In this document: positions 45,438 to 55,344 of the stretch, piece by piece | How positions within the stretch are numbered: the first letter of the stretch is position 1 | Layout of the letters: the number at the start of each line of letters is the position of its first letter | Assembly (NCBI GenBank): GCA_029432775.1 | Contig: JAROAZ010000014.1 | Span: forward strand, 83,048-147,047 | Origin: Pontiellaceae bacterium B12227 | Lineage (GTDB): Bacteria > Verrucomicrobiota > Kiritimatiellia > Kiritimatiellales > Pontiellaceae | Reading direction: 5' to 3' | Length of the DNA stretch: 64,000 nucleotides | Notes under the pieces: generated by a model | Database searches by the model: none | What the model was told of the DNA's origin: nothing | Seen by the model: only the letters and a program-made list of their open reading frames with translations | Made by a program: the position numbers and the translations under genes

Positions 45438-46147
45438 GCCGCGAAGAACGGGATACGCTGATTTCGGCTGAAGAAAATCGCGACATGTTCGACCGCATTG
45501 CAAAGAATTATGATGTGGCCAACCGGGCCATCTCCATGGGGATGGATAAAGGCTGGCGCCGCAAGACGATCGATGTGCTGAAGCCGTTCCGCGGCGGGCG
45601 TTATCTGGACATCGGGACCGGAACCGGCGATCTGGTTTTTGAAATTATTGATCAGTCGAAAAATGTGATTATTGACGGCATTGATCCGGCGGAGCAGATG
45701 CTGGCGATTGCGAAGGATAAGGCCGAGCGTCGGAAGCTGGGCGATTCGGTCGCCTTTTTCCTGGCCGATGCGCTGCAGCTACCGATGGAGAGCGATACGT
45801 ATGACGGTATTGTTTCGGGCTTCTGCTTCCGGAATATCGAGCGCCGGCAGAAAGCGCTGGAAGAGATGCGCCGCGTTTTGAAGCCAGGCGGCGTGCTGGT
45901 GATTCTGGAGGCGACCTATCCGGCCAATGCTTTTGTCCGGTTCGGCTATAAATGTTATACGCCGCTGGTTCCAATCATTGGAAAGTGTCTGGGCGGGGGA
46001 GCCGCTTATAAATATTTGATGGATTCGATTGAGGATTTTCCGCGGCCCGATACGGTGACGGATATGTTCAGTGCGGCCGGTTTTTCCGGTGTGCAGTTTA
46101 AATCGCTCACGTTTGGCACGGTTTGTATTTTTTCAGGTAAGAAGTAG
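45434..46147 (+). CDS. menG: demethylmenaquinone methyltransferase
   Basis: C-methylation of demethylmenaquinone in the last step of menaquinone synthesis. 237 residues with FDRIAKNYDVANRAISMGMDKGWRR, the SAM motif YLDIGTGTGDL, and FCFRNIERRQKALEEMRRVLKPGG. Usually called UbiE/MenG. The start ATG overlaps the ubiX stop. The following gene starts 6 bases later. Confidence 0.94.
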   Translation: MSREERDTLISAEENRDMFDRIAKNYDVANRAISMGMDKGWRRKTIDVLKPFRGGRYLDIGTGTGDLVFEIIDQSKNVIIDGIDPAEQMLAIAKDKAERRKLGDSVAFFLADALQLPMESDTYDGIVSGFCFRNIERRQKALEEMRRVLKPGGVLVILEATYPANAFVRFGYKCYTPLVPIIGKCLGGGAAYKYLMDSIEDFPRPDTVTDMFSAAGFSGVQFKSLTFGTVCIFSGKK

Positions 46148-46152
46148 ACGAG

Positions 46153-46890
46153 ATGAAGAAAGAATTTGTTTTTGCCGGCGCGCCATACAGCAACCAGGCC
46201 CCTTTGATGGAAAAGCTGCAGGATGTGGCGCCGGGGTCCGAGGTGGTATTTGATCATCCTTCGAGCCTGGTTCGGGGACTGCTGGCGGGGAAGGTGGATG
46301 CGGCGGTTATTCCGGTGGCACACCTGTTTGCCCACCCGGATTTAACCATGGTGCAAGGGCTCGGCATTGCAGCCGACGGGCCGGTTCGCAGTGTGCTTTT
46401 GAAATGCAACAAGCCGATGGGGCAGATTAAATCCATCGGGCGCGACCCGGCATCGGCCACGTCGAATGCGTTGGCAGAGTTGCTGATGAAGCAATATTTT
46501 AAGCAGAAGGTCGAAATGCACGATTTCCAAACCCTGGAAAAACCGGATGCGGCCGTGGTGATCGGCGACCGTGCGCTCTGTGCCGAGCCGGCCTTGGCGG
46601 GGGATATTGATCTGGCCGAGGCCTGGCTGAAGTGGACCAAGCTCCCATTTGTTTTTGCCGTCTGGGCTGTGCGAAAAGATTTTGAGCAGATCGATGCGAT
46701 CTCTGAGATTGCCCACAAGGCCTATGCGGCCGGTTTCCAGAGTATGGAACGTATTGCCGAGCGCTATGCAGAAAAACTGGGCGGTTCTCAGGAGTTCTGG
46801 ATTGAATATCTCGACAACTCCATCCATTACAAATTGGATAAGCGTGATATGGAAGGTCTGGCCCGGTTTCGTAAATTGACCTCAAGCTGA
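46153..46890 (+). CDS. mqnA: chorismate dehydratase MqnA
   Basis: First step of the futalosine pathway: chorismate to 3-enolpyruvylbenzoate. 245 residues with the family's periplasmic-binding-like pattern (G.PYSNQAPL, SSLVRGLLAGKVDAAVIPV, KSIGRDPASATSNALAELLM, DAAVVIGDRAL, LAEAWLKWTKLPFVFAVWAVR). The last gene of the operon; mqnC and mqnE must lie elsewhere. Confidence 0.9.
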   Translation: MKKEFVFAGAPYSNQAPLMEKLQDVAPGSEVVFDHPSSLVRGLLAGKVDAAVIPVAHLFAHPDLTMVQGLGIAADGPVRSVLLKCNKPMGQIKSIGRDPASATSNALAELLMKQYFKQKVEMHDFQTLEKPDAAVVIGDRALCAEPALAGDIDLAEAWLKWTKLPFVFAVWAVRKDFEQIDAISEIAHKAYAAGFQSMERIAERYAEKLGGSQEFWIEYLDNSIHYKLDKRDMEGLARFRKLTSS

Positions 46891-46959
46891 TAAAAGGTCA
46901 TAAGTTAACTGGTATTATAGAACCGTTTTTGTATTAATCCGCGCATTCTTCGGGGAAAC

Positions 46960-48090
46960 ATGAAACGATTTTGCACACAACTAATGTCTTTGACCCTTTT
47001 GGGACATGCGGCTTTTGCGCTGGATGTCCCGGATGGGACTGTGGTCAGGGACGATGGACCTGTCATTATCAGCAGTGATTCCAATGGTAATGAGTTGAAT
47101 GTTGAGGGGACGTTGGACGTTTCCACTTTTCTGATTATCGGCGATTACTGCTACGACACACGTGCTGAAGTGGCAGAATCCGGACTGATTGAGGCAGGAA
47201 GTATTATTCTGGGGAGTGGCTCGAGGGGGTGCCGACTACTTATCAAGGACGGCGGCACGGTTCGGACTTCATCCTTCAGCATCGAAGGGGATCAAACGAC
47301 CGGAATTCCATACAGCACGTTGCAAAACTATGTATCCGTAAGCGGAGAGGGCTCCCGGCTTGAGGTGGCGGGATTGCTGGATATCTGGACGCCGGATGCG
47401 CCGGGACAACCCGGAGATCCCTATGATATTCCGCGCGCGATCCCGGCTTTCTTAGAGGTAAAAAACGGGGCCGAAGTGGTGACCGATTCTCTCTCAATTG
47501 CTAATGACAGCTGGCTTACCATTCGCGCCGGCGGAAAACTGAGCATCCTGTCTGATTATGACGCTTCAGAGGGCCGAGTGTATCAGATGGAGGATGGAAC
47601 GCTTTCAGTTGGTGGTGAATTGAGTGGTCTTACCCACGTGGAAGCAGGTCGCAGAGTGGAAGCTGCTTCTGTGCTTGGCAGCCTGATGGTCGATGGGGTG
47701 TTCAGCGGCATCAACGCTGATGATATGATTGCAATTCAGGGAGACCTCGTTATTTCTGAACAGGGAACACTGGAGCTTTCTTCACAAGCAGGCATCACTG
47801 TAACCGGAGAGGCAACGCTGGGCGGAATGTTGCGCATCAATATGGATGCCGGCCCCATCCTGTCGGTTGGAGATCAGATTCAGTTGTTTGACTTCCAGGC
47901 AGGTGTTTCCGGTGAGTTTGAAGGTGTTGAGCCTCTTGGTGATGGTTCGCTGCAGTGGGATCTATCTGCGCTTAATTCAACCGGTGTGTTGTCTGTTATT
48001 CCGGAACCGGCCACCCTTACGCTGATTGGTCTGGGAGGAATGCTGCTTGCTCTTCGGCGGGGCAATCCCGCAGGGCCGGAACAAGATTAG
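46960..48090 (+). CDS. PEP-CTERM secreted protein with beta-helix passenger
   Basis: A 376-residue exported protein. After the signal peptide come repeats of short strands typical of autotransporter-like beta helices (LLIKDGGTV, SVSGEGSRLEVAGLLDIW, ..LSIANDSWLTIRAGGKLSI). The C-terminus has the PEP-CTERM sorting signal: VIPEPATLTLIGLGGMLLALRRG, read by an exosortase. Its middle part aligns with the N-terminal region of the giant gene at 57-61 kb. The function is structural or unknown. Confidence 0.85.
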   Translation: MKRFCTQLMSLTLLGHAAFALDVPDGTVVRDDGPVIISSDSNGNELNVEGTLDVSTFLIIGDYCYDTRAEVAESGLIEAGSIILGSGSRGCRLLIKDGGTVRTSSFSIEGDQTTGIPYSTLQNYVSVSGEGSRLEVAGLLDIWTPDAPGQPGDPYDIPRAIPAFLEVKNGAEVVTDSLSIANDSWLTIRAGGKLSILSDYDASEGRVYQMEDGTLSVGGELSGLTHVEAGRRVEAASVLGSLMVDGVFSGINADDMIAIQGDLVISEQGTLELSSQAGITVTGEATLGGMLRINMDAGPILSVGDQIQLFDFQAGVSGEFEGVEPLGDGSLQWDLSALNSTGVLSVIPEPATLTLIGLGGMLLALRRGNPAGPEQD

Positions 48091-48183
48091 AGTGACGCTA
48101 AGCGAGGCTGTTTTAAAAACGGCAATACAACACAGTAAAACGGCTGGTGGTTAGGCATTCCGAATGCTTCAGCTTTCCAATGT

Positions 48184-49341
48184 TCAGTAGGAGCTTTCCT
48201 GTTTCTTGAAGTAGAAGTAGTTGTGCTCCGCCAGCTTGGCACCATAGTCATCAATGGCCGTTGCGGCATGTTCCATTCGTTCTGATAACTGATGAAAGCC
48301 ATTGCGGAGAAATCCGGTGAGCTCTTTCTGGTCGGCAAGGAAGCGCATCTGACGGGCCCGATTGCGGCAGGTGGTTGAAAGGGCTTCGGCGCTATCGAAC
48401 ATATCCTTTCGGATCTGTTTGTTCACATTGTCGAGCTTGTGCTGGGTAATGCGCTGATCCATGGTGCGTTCGATGCGGTTGACCATGCTGTTGTGTTCAT
48501 CTGACCATTTCCTGAGGCCGGAATCTTTGTGGTCTTCAAACGACATACGACTGAAAGGATTGCCGTACCAGGTGTCTGCCGCATCATAAATTGAATCGAT
48601 AAGCTCTTCGTTCTGGCGGTAGAGTTTACCGTATTTCGCGTTGTATTTTTTCCAGTTTACCGCACCCCAGCGTTCGTCGGTCAGGCGGTAGCAGAACCGG
48701 CGCGTTGTTGTTTTGTCATCGTCATCCGTTTTCCAACTGACATAGCTGGCAATACCGATGACTTCTTTATTCTGGTTGAGGACCGGGCTGCCACTGTTTC
48801 CTGAAACAAAGTCGGCTGATACTTCCACCTTCTCGGACGTGACGCCGGTGACTTTCCCATAGAGTTCAGTTGCGACCCCTCCGCCTTCACTATTGCCAAA
48901 TACACCGATCAGGTCACTTTTCTCCATCGTTTCCGAGATCGCCAACCCTTCGTTTTCTTCGAGAAGGAGACGTGCGATGTCGCGTTCGGCTGCCAGTTCG
49001 ATGCTTTTGGGGCGCAGTAAGCGGCCGGATGCGGTTTTCAGCGTGATTTTATCGGCTCCAAGGATGACGTGCTGATTGGTAAAGAGGTAGGTCTTTCCAT
49101 CCATGGTTGCAACGAAGCCGCTGCCTGAACTCCGTCCCAGTGAGCTGGAGCACGAGACCGTAACCAGCTTGTCGGCTACATCGTTAAAAGAATATTCAAA
49201 TTGCGCTTTGATTTCTTTCTCTTCAGCTAACCGCCTTTCCAGGGCTTTTTGTTTTTTCTTTTCTTTATCGTCCGCTTTCTTTGCTGCAGAGGCAGAACAG
49301 GTGAGCAGGGTGAGCAGAGACAGAAAGAGATATTTAGTCAT
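48184..49341 (-). CDS. secreted trypsin-like serine protease
   Basis: A 385-residue exported protein with an S1 (trypsin/DegP-like) peptidase domain. The catalytic triad is H91 (in FTNQHV), D121 (AERDIARL) and S183 (SGNSGSPVL). A charged linker (24-45) precedes the domain. The C-terminal 150 residues form a helical, charged region that is also present in the neighbouring paralogue. Second gene of a two-gene operon. Confidence 0.88.
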   Translation of the reverse strand: MTKYLFLSLLTLLTCSASAAKKADDKEKKKQKALERRLAEEKEIKAQFEYSFNDVADKLVTVSCSSSLGRSSGSGFVATMDGKTYLFTNQHVILGADKITLKTASGRLLRPKSIELAAERDIARLLLEENEGLAISETMEKSDLIGVFGNSEGGGVATELYGKVTGVTSEKVEVSADFVSGNSGSPVLNQNKEVIGIASYVSWKTDDDDKTTTRRFCYRLTDERWGAVNWKKYNAKYGKLYRQNEELIDSIYDAADTWYGNPFSRMSFEDHKDSGLRKWSDEHNSMVNRIERTMDQRITQHKLDNVNKQIRKDMFDSAEALSTTCRNRARQMRFLADQKELTGFLRNGFHQLSERMEHAATAIDDYGAKLAEHNYFYFKKQESSY

Positions 49342-49360
49342 GGAACCGTCCGTGGTTTTA

Positions 49361-50443
49361 TTAATCGCTGAAGGTGTGAATCGTGTCGCCGCGGCGTTTG
49401 ATATATTTTACGGCATATTCAAGAGCAGAGGCTTGAGCGTCGATTTCATTGCGCAGGAATCCAGTCAGTTCCCGTCGCTCGGTCATCATATAGAGTTTGC
49501 GGGAGCGTGTTGTGCATACATCGGACAGTTCCTGGAGGCTTTCCGAATAGGCTGAATATTTTTTTCGTTTTTCTGCACTGCGGCCATATTTTAACATTGC
49601 TGAGTTGTGAGACTGAACCCAGGTGTTCAGGTTGCGGTCTGCCGGTTCTTCTATGGAAACCCGGTTAAAGGGCTTTTTCTGCCAGTCAATGAGAATGTCG
49701 AAGGTGTCCTCCACCAGCTTTTCGTTGGTTCGGTAGCTGGCTCCAAAGGCTTCGTTGAATCGTTTCCAGTTCACGGTTCTCCACTTGACACCGGACAGGC
49801 GTTGGCAGAAGTGCCGCGTGCGGTTTTCGAATTTGGTTCCTTCTTTCATGGCGTGGCCGCGGGATTCCCGCACGTGACTGGCTATGCCGATGACCTCGCC
49901 TGCGGTATTTAATACCGGAGCACCTCCGTATTCGGAGGAAAAATCCGCCGTGGTTTCAATCAGGTCGGCTCCGACGCCGTTGATCGTTCCGTAAAATCCG
50001 GTCGATTCGCCGTCGTCATTGCCAAAAACCGCGACAGGGTCATCCATGTTAGCGGATTGGGTAATTTGGAATGCAGTGTCAGTTTCAAGTTCGAGGCGTG
50101 CAATGTTTCGGGTTTCGGCCAGCTCAACACGTCTGGGCCTGAGCTGAATTCCGTTCGCAGTGGTAAATCCGATTTTACCGGCACCCAGAATGATGTGCTG
50201 GTTGATGAAAATATATTTTTTGCCGGCCATTTCGGCAATAAATCCGCTTCCATACCAGGACTCTTTTGCTGATTTGCAGGAGAGAAAAACCAGGCGGTCG
50301 GCGATATCTATGCGGTTGTAGTTGAACTGTTCTTTGATGGGGGAAGGCGCCGCACTTGTTTCATTTGCATCCGCGAGGCCATTCATGCCCGCCGTGAGAA
50401 TGAGCAAGAGGATGTATGATCTGGATAAGCAACCGGGGCGCAT
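49361..50443 (-). CDS. catalytically dead trypsin-like paralogue
   Basis: A 360-residue exported paralogue of the preceding protease, alike from the signal peptide through the S1 domain and the helical C-terminus. The histidine is kept (H83 in FINQHI), but the aspartate is N113 (ETRNIARL) and the serine position is G173 (EYGGAPVL). It should therefore be inactive as a protease, perhaps a substrate-binding partner or inhibitor. It starts 19 bases upstream of its active twin in the same operon. Confidence 0.87.
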   Translation of the reverse strand: MRPGCLSRSYILLLILTAGMNGLADANETSAAPSPIKEQFNYNRIDIADRLVFLSCKSAKESWYGSGFIAEMAGKKYIFINQHIILGAGKIGFTTANGIQLRPRRVELAETRNIARLELETDTAFQITQSANMDDPVAVFGNDDGESTGFYGTINGVGADLIETTADFSSEYGGAPVLNTAGEVIGIASHVRESRGHAMKEGTKFENRTRHFCQRLSGVKWRTVNWKRFNEAFGASYRTNEKLVEDTFDILIDWQKKPFNRVSIEEPADRNLNTWVQSHNSAMLKYGRSAEKRKKYSAYSESLQELSDVCTTRSRKLYMMTERRELTGFLRNEIDAQASALEYAVKYIKRRGDTIHTFSD

Positions 50444-50576
50444 TGTCGGTATTCCCTTTCAAGGTACTGAATATTTACGTTCTCATATATACGGTACATT
50501 TGTACTGATTATCGGTGTTTGCGAAAAGTTTTTTTCTTGTTTCAGATTTGCCGGCGGTGAATTTACTCGCATCAGC

Positions 50577-51422
50577 ATGTGCGATTCGGTACCTCTTAAT
50601 CCGCCTATGATTAAAGATCTCGTGATACTCATTCTCAGTGCGGCGGCCATTGTTGTGGCTGTGCGGTTTCTGCTGGTTCCAGGCATTGGGAAAATCGGAG
50701 CGGCCCTCAAATTTTCCGCCAAGGTGCGCGGGCAGATGATCGGTTATGCCACGAGTGTTCCTGAGTTTACTGTGTTGGTTGCGGGGGCGCTCAACGGGGT
50801 GTTTGATGCCGGAATGTGGAATATTGCTTCGTCCAATATCATTAACTGGGCGCTTTTTCTGATTACGGTTTTTGCATTGCATCAACAACTGGATCTGAAA
50901 AATAAGATATTCATTGATGAGCTGATCTTCGGAGTCCTTTCGGTGATCCTTCCTCTACTGATGTTTGCATTCGGAATCGGTACGGGATATATCACCGCAG
51001 TCGGGCTGCTAGCATTCTTTGTGTTCTACAAGGTAATGGATAAGCGTCTGAACCGGGCCGGTAAGCCGGCCCCGTTACCGCCGGGCGCTGAAAACGGGTC
51101 CGTTGCAGGCGGATCGCTCTATTTACTGCTGGGCGTGGCGGTCATCCTGCTGTCCGGCCGTTTTCTCGGCAGCAGTGCCGGGGCATTGATTACGCAGCTG
51201 AATGTGCCCGCCTGGGCAGTCGGCTGGATTCTGGGTCTGGTGACTTCCGTGTGTGAGCTCGCTTCATTCATTGAGATCTATCGAATGCATAAACCGAAAG
51301 ATTCGCCGACGCATATCAAGGACACGCAGGAAGCACTCGATGCATTGGTGGCCTCGAACATTGCGAATCTCGGGTTGATTCTTCCGCTCGGGATGCTGAT
51401 TTATCTGACCGTGATTAGATGA
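50577..51422 (+). CDS. CaCA-type sodium/calcium exchanger-like membrane protein
   Basis: A 281-residue integral membrane protein with about ten hydrophobic stretches. It carries two diverged copies of the alpha repeat (GYATSVPEFTVLVAGALNG...NIASSNIINW and LGLVTSVCELASF...DALVASNIANLGLIL), the marks of the cation/calcium antiporter superfamily. The usual G-N-x-x-G-S-N-I is altered to NIASSNI and ASNIANL. The open frame extends upstream, but the ATG at 50577 gives a normal start. Ion specificity is unknown. Confidence 0.8.
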   Translation: MCDSVPLNPPMIKDLVILILSAAAIVVAVRFLLVPGIGKIGAALKFSAKVRGQMIGYATSVPEFTVLVAGALNGVFDAGMWNIASSNIINWALFLITVFALHQQLDLKNKIFIDELIFGVLSVILPLLMFAFGIGTGYITAVGLLAFFVFYKVMDKRLNRAGKPAPLPPGAENGSVAGGSLYLLLGVAVILLSGRFLGSSAGALITQLNVPAWAVGWILGLVTSVCELASFIEIYRMHKPKDSPTHIKDTQEALDALVASNIANLGLILPLGMLIYLTVIR

Positions 51423-52248
51423 GGAACTGGCGGCGGATCCAAAATCCGACGCTGCCGAACAGAGCAACCAGCAGAATGGATGAGGGCTCCGGGATTACGG
51501 AGTAGCCCATGTCATAAAACTGACCCAGTGTTGTGTTGCTTACATAAGAGGGAGAGTTGAGCCAACCTGTCATAAGTTCGTTGGCCATGTCATTTCCACT
51601 GCCATCCGTAATGCCGGTAAGGCCGGCACCGCCATCGATTTCATTCCAGTGTCCATTGGCCGTCCCGTCTCCTCCTCCAAGTTCAACGGGAACATATGTG
51701 GCCCCGCTATCGAACTCTGCCTGATATGCAGCCAGCCCGGCCGTACCAGTATATTGGCCGCTTCCATTTATGTAGAAATCGTTATAGGTGGTGCCGCCGT
51801 TTTCAAACCCCCAAAGAGTGCCGAAGCCGATTACATGGGCCATTTCATGACGTATGACAGTTTCCCATGAACCTGCAGCAATCAGGTTGTCGACATCGGC
51901 TGAATCAAACGTCATGGAGCCGGCGGTTGAATAGAGCACGTCGGAAGGGGAGGCGTCGCCATCAAGCACGATGCCGTTGAAGACATAGCCGCTGGTTGGT
52001 CCTGCTGATCCCAGTGTGCCTCCGACCCCGTCGTTGGTGGCCACATTGGCGGAAATGTTAATACCTTGCAGGTTGATGTCATCGAACCGGTAGCCCGTGA
52101 TCTGGGTTTCCCAGAAAGAGGCCGCATCATTGAACGCACTTTTATAACTCTCTTCCACGCCGGAGGCGAAGTTTAACGAAATGCTGAAATCAGCAGAAGC
52201 GTGTGCGGCCGACAGGATGAGAATAGGAAGGATTACTTTTTTATACAT
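51415..52248 (-). CDS. PEP-CTERM secreted zinc metalloprotease-like protein
   Basis: A 277-residue exported protein with the zinc-binding motif HEMAHVIGFGTLW (HExxHxxGxG, a metzincin-like pattern) and an N-terminal domain similar to hatching-enzyme-type or 'NF038122' metalloproteases (FSISLNFASGVE..Y..AFNDAASFWE..ITGY). The C-terminal VIPEPSSILLVALFGSVGFWIRR is a PEP-CTERM anchor signal. The stop overlaps the convergent exchanger gene by 8 bases. The start at 52248 follows the signal-peptide pattern MYKKVILPILIL. Confidence 0.83.
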   Translation of the reverse strand: MYKKVILPILILSAAHASADFSISLNFASGVEESYKSAFNDAASFWETQITGYRFDDINLQGINISANVATNDGVGGTLGSAGPTSGYVFNGIVLDGDASPSDVLYSTAGSMTFDSADVDNLIAAGSWETVIRHEMAHVIGFGTLWGFENGGTTYNDFYINGSGQYTGTAGLAAYQAEFDSGATYVPVELGGGDGTANGHWNEIDGGAGLTGITDGSGNDMANELMTGWLNSPSYVSNTTLGQFYDMGYSVIPEPSSILLVALFGSVGFWIRRQFLI

Positions 52249-52411
52249 GGTATTTACGGGACCTTTTCGGCTCGGAACCTTCTTTAGTAGTTCAATAGGT
52301 GAGGTATAAAGCCCGATACCGTCAGCGGCGTAAAGGTTGAAAAATACCAAAATTTCATACGGATTTTTGTGTCTATATCAGACGGGGTATGGCGCGGTCA
52401 GGAAAATGCGG

Positions 52412-53308
52412 TTAGCTGGAGGCCGTCTGCGGGCGAAATAAGTCCTTTTTCCAGAGAATCATCAGCGCGCCGAGAATCATCAGTGCGGAATAGAGCTGGC
52501 CTTTGGTCAGCCATCCGAAATAGACCGTGCTGTCGGGTTCTCTGAAAAACTCCATACTGATCCGCGCGAGAGCATAGAGAAGGAGATAGCTGGCGCTGAG
52601 GGCCCCGGAACGCTTGCCCCACGAAGTATTTCTGAGGAGCATCATTAAACCGAAAACAAGAAACCCTTCGGTAAAGGCCTGATAAAGCTGTGAAGGATGG
52701 CGAGGGACCAGTTTGCCGGCTTCAACCAGTTTTCCAATGCCTGGAAGATCGTATTGGCCGTAATGCAGGCCAAGTTCCTGGGGAAAAATGACGGCCCATT
52801 TGACCTCGGAAGCACGCCCCCACAGTTCGCCGTTTACGAAATTGGCCAACCTGCCGAAAGCAAAGCCCAATGATGTGGTTGCGGCCATGTGGTCAACGAG
52901 GTTCCAGAAGGAGTGGTTGTGTTTGCGTGCATACCACAGGATAAAGAGGATGACGCCGATAAATCCTCCATGACTAGCCATGCCGCCTTCATAAACTTTC
53001 AATGCCCCCCACATCGGCACCTGAAAGCCCAGAATCTCCACCGGCGAAAAGTCCAGAAGAAGACTCGGACTGTAAAACAGCACGTAACCCAGGCGTCCCC
53101 CCAGAAAGACCCCGAAAAAGGCCAGCAATACCACGAAGTTACTGACCTCCTTCTCCGGAACGTCGAACTCGCCCTTTTTCGACCAATGTCTCAGCATGAG
53201 GATGCAGGCAACAAATCCCAACAGGTAAGACAGTCCATACCACCGAACCGCCAACGGTCCGCCAAGCTGAAGAAGGATAGGGTTAATGTTGTGAATGTAA
53301 TAATTCAT
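52412..53308 (-). CDS. lgt: prolipoprotein diacylglyceryl transferase
   Basis: Adds diacylglycerol to the lipobox cysteine of prolipoproteins in the inner membrane. 298 residues, seven or so membrane helices, with the Lgt signature (GRLANFVNGELWGRAS) and the catalytic-region SHGGFIG. The essential H and R residues are present. It is downstream of the cysNC gene by 68 bases; it may have its own promoter. Confidence 0.94.
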   Translation of the reverse strand: MNYYIHNINPILLQLGGPLAVRWYGLSYLLGFVACILMLRHWSKKGEFDVPEKEVSNFVVLLAFFGVFLGGRLGYVLFYSPSLLLDFSPVEILGFQVPMWGALKVYEGGMASHGGFIGVILFILWYARKHNHSFWNLVDHMAATTSLGFAFGRLANFVNGELWGRASEVKWAVIFPQELGLHYGQYDLPGIGKLVEAGKLVPRHPSQLYQAFTEGFLVFGLMMLLRNTSWGKRSGALSASYLLLYALARISMEFFREPDSTVYFGWLTKGQLYSALMILGALMILWKKDLFRPQTASS

Positions 53309-53376
53309 GCAAAATAACTATAGAAGTCAGCAGTCGGATGCAAAAGAATCCTTATTATATCGTCTGGCAGCATACA

Positions 53377-55344
53377 TCAGCAAATAATTGATCTTTTCTT
53401 AAGACAATCACTAATGATCTGAGCTGCGACCGGTGGAACCAGTTCTTCGGTACAAAGCGTGAGTTCCGGCGCCTGAGGTGCTTCGTAAGGCGCGCTTATG
53501 CCGGTAAACTGCTGAATTTCGCCGGCACGTGCCTTTTTGTATAATCCCTTAGGATCGCGGTGCTCGCAAATTTCGATCGGTGTATCGACAAAAACCTCAA
53601 TGAAGCGCTCATCTCCGATCACTGATCGAGCGGCTGTTCGATCTGAAATGTAAGGCGAGATAAAAGATGTAATCACGATCACTCCAGCATCGTTCATCAA
53701 TGCCGCTACCTCAGCGATGCGGCGAATATTTTCTTTTCGGTCCTCCATGGAAAATCCAAGATCGCGATTCAAACCGTGGCGAACATTATCGCCATCAAGA
53801 ATGTAGCAAAGGTGACCTTGTTCGAGCAGGTCTTTTTCCAGCTGAAGAGCAATCGTTGATTTCCCTGAACCGCTCAGACCGGTAAGCCAAATGGTAATAC
53901 TTTTCTGGGAGAGGAGTTTTTGTCGGTCTTCGGCACTCACCAAGCTGTCACTTCTTACAATATTCTGACTGACGGGAGCTTTTTTATGATCAGGCTTTGA
54001 GGCGATGCGGTCGACAATCATACCTGCGCCAACGGTTGCATTGCTGAGGCGGTCAATAATGATAAAGGCACCCGTTGTGCGATTCCGGTCGTAGGGGTCG
54101 AAGGCTATCGGGCGGTGCAACGTCATATGACAACGCCCGATTTCGTTGAGTTTTAGTGAGTCAATGGGGACCTTCTCTTCGATGCTTTTGCTACGCTGCA
54201 TGGTGTTGATATCCACGGTATAACGAATTTCAGAGAGAACACCCGGAATCATGTTGGAAGTATGTTTGACCAGATAGCTTTTCCCCGCCTGAGCGGGGCT
54301 GTCATGCATCCATACCACCATCGCTTCGAATTCATTTCCGATATGGGGAATGTTGTTAACCGGGACAATCATATTCCCGCGAGATACATCAATCTCATCT
54401 TCAAGCGTGATCGTTACCGATTGAGGGGCAAATGCTTCAGGCACCTCTCCATCAGGTCCGTATAATGATTTGATCTTTGATTGTTGTCGCGATGGCAGGC
54501 TTGCTACGACATCGCCGACCCGTGCGACGCCCGATGCTAGTGTACCGCTAAAGCCTCGAAAATCGGGATTCGGGCGCGATACATATTGAACTGGAAACCG
54601 CATATCGATCAGATTGCGGTCGGTGGAAATATTTACGTTTTCCAAATGATGAAGGAAAGTTGGTCCATCGTACCAAATCAGATTATTTCCGTGTTCCACC
54701 ACATTGTCGCCTTTTAACGCCGATAAGGGAATAAAGTGGATATCGGAAAAATTCAGCCGGGACACGAAGGCATTGTAATCGTTTTTAATCTGCTCGAATG
54801 TTGACTCCGACCAGTCCACTAAATCCATTTTATTGACAGCAACAACCACGTGCTTGATGCCGAGCAGTGAACAGATGAAACTATGTCGTTTCGTTTGTGT
54901 GATTACTCCGTAACGGGCATCAATCAGTATTGTTGCTAAATTGGAGGTGGAGGCTCCGGTCGCCATATTACGGGTGTACTGCTCATGACCGGGGCAGTCG
55001 GCAATAATGAATTTGCGCTTGTCGGTGGAGAAGTAGCGATAGGCCACATCGATTGTAATCCCTTGCTCTCGTTCGGCTTTCAGCCCATCGGTCAGCAGAG
55101 CCGGGTCAAAATCTGCATCGGTTGTGCCGTAAATTTTGGAGTCTTCGGTGACTTTTTTCAGTTGATCTTCGTAGATCATATGGCTGTCATATAGCAGTCG
55201 ACCGATCAGCGTCGACTTGCCGTCGTCAACAGAGCCGCATGTAAGAATGCGCAGTAAGTCCTTGTCTTCATGCCGCTTAAGGTATTCGCTGATGTCCGAA
55301 CGAATCAGGCCTTCTTCCTGCACTTTGTAGGAGGAATCTCTCAT
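53377..55344 (-). CDS. cysNC: bifunctional sulfate adenylyltransferase large subunit / APS kinase
   Basis: A 655-residue fusion of CysN (GTPase subunit, 1-440 or so) and CysC (455-655). The GTPase has [15 protein letters not shown] (P-loop), [12 protein letters not shown] and NKMDLV. The kinase has [30 protein letters not shown] and FVDTPIE. Together with CysD it makes APS and then PAPS. The start shares one base with the cysD stop (TAATG), so translation is coupled. Confidence 0.95.
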   Translation of the reverse strand: MRDSSYKVQEEGLIRSDISEYLKRHEDKDLLRILTCGSVDDGKSTLIGRLLYDSHMIYEDQLKKVTEDSKIYGTTDADFDPALLTDGLKAEREQGITIDVAYRYFSTDKRKFIIADCPGHEQYTRNMATGASTSNLATILIDARYGVITQTKRHSFICSLLGIKHVVVAVNKMDLVDWSESTFEQIKNDYNAFVSRLNFSDIHFIPLSALKGDNVVEHGNNLIWYDGPTFLHHLENVNISTDRNLIDMRFPVQYVSRPNPDFRGFSGTLASGVARVGDVVASLPSRQQSKIKSLYGPDGEVPEAFAPQSVTITLEDEIDVSRGNMIVPVNNIPHIGNEFEAMVVWMHDSPAQAGKSYLVKHTSNMIPGVLSEIRYTVDINTMQRSKSIEEKVPIDSLKLNEIGRCHMTLHRPIAFDPYDRNRTTGAFIIIDRLSNATVGAGMIVDRIASKPDHKKAPVSQNIVRSDSLVSAEDRQKLLSQKSITIWLTGLSGSGKSTIALQLEKDLLEQGHLCYILDGDNVRHGLNRDLGFSMEDRKENIRRIAEVAALMNDAGVIVITSFISPYISDRTAARSVIGDERFIEVFVDTPIEICEHRDPKGLYKKARAGEIQQFTGISAPYEAPQAPELTLCTEELVPPVAAQIISDCLKKRSIIC

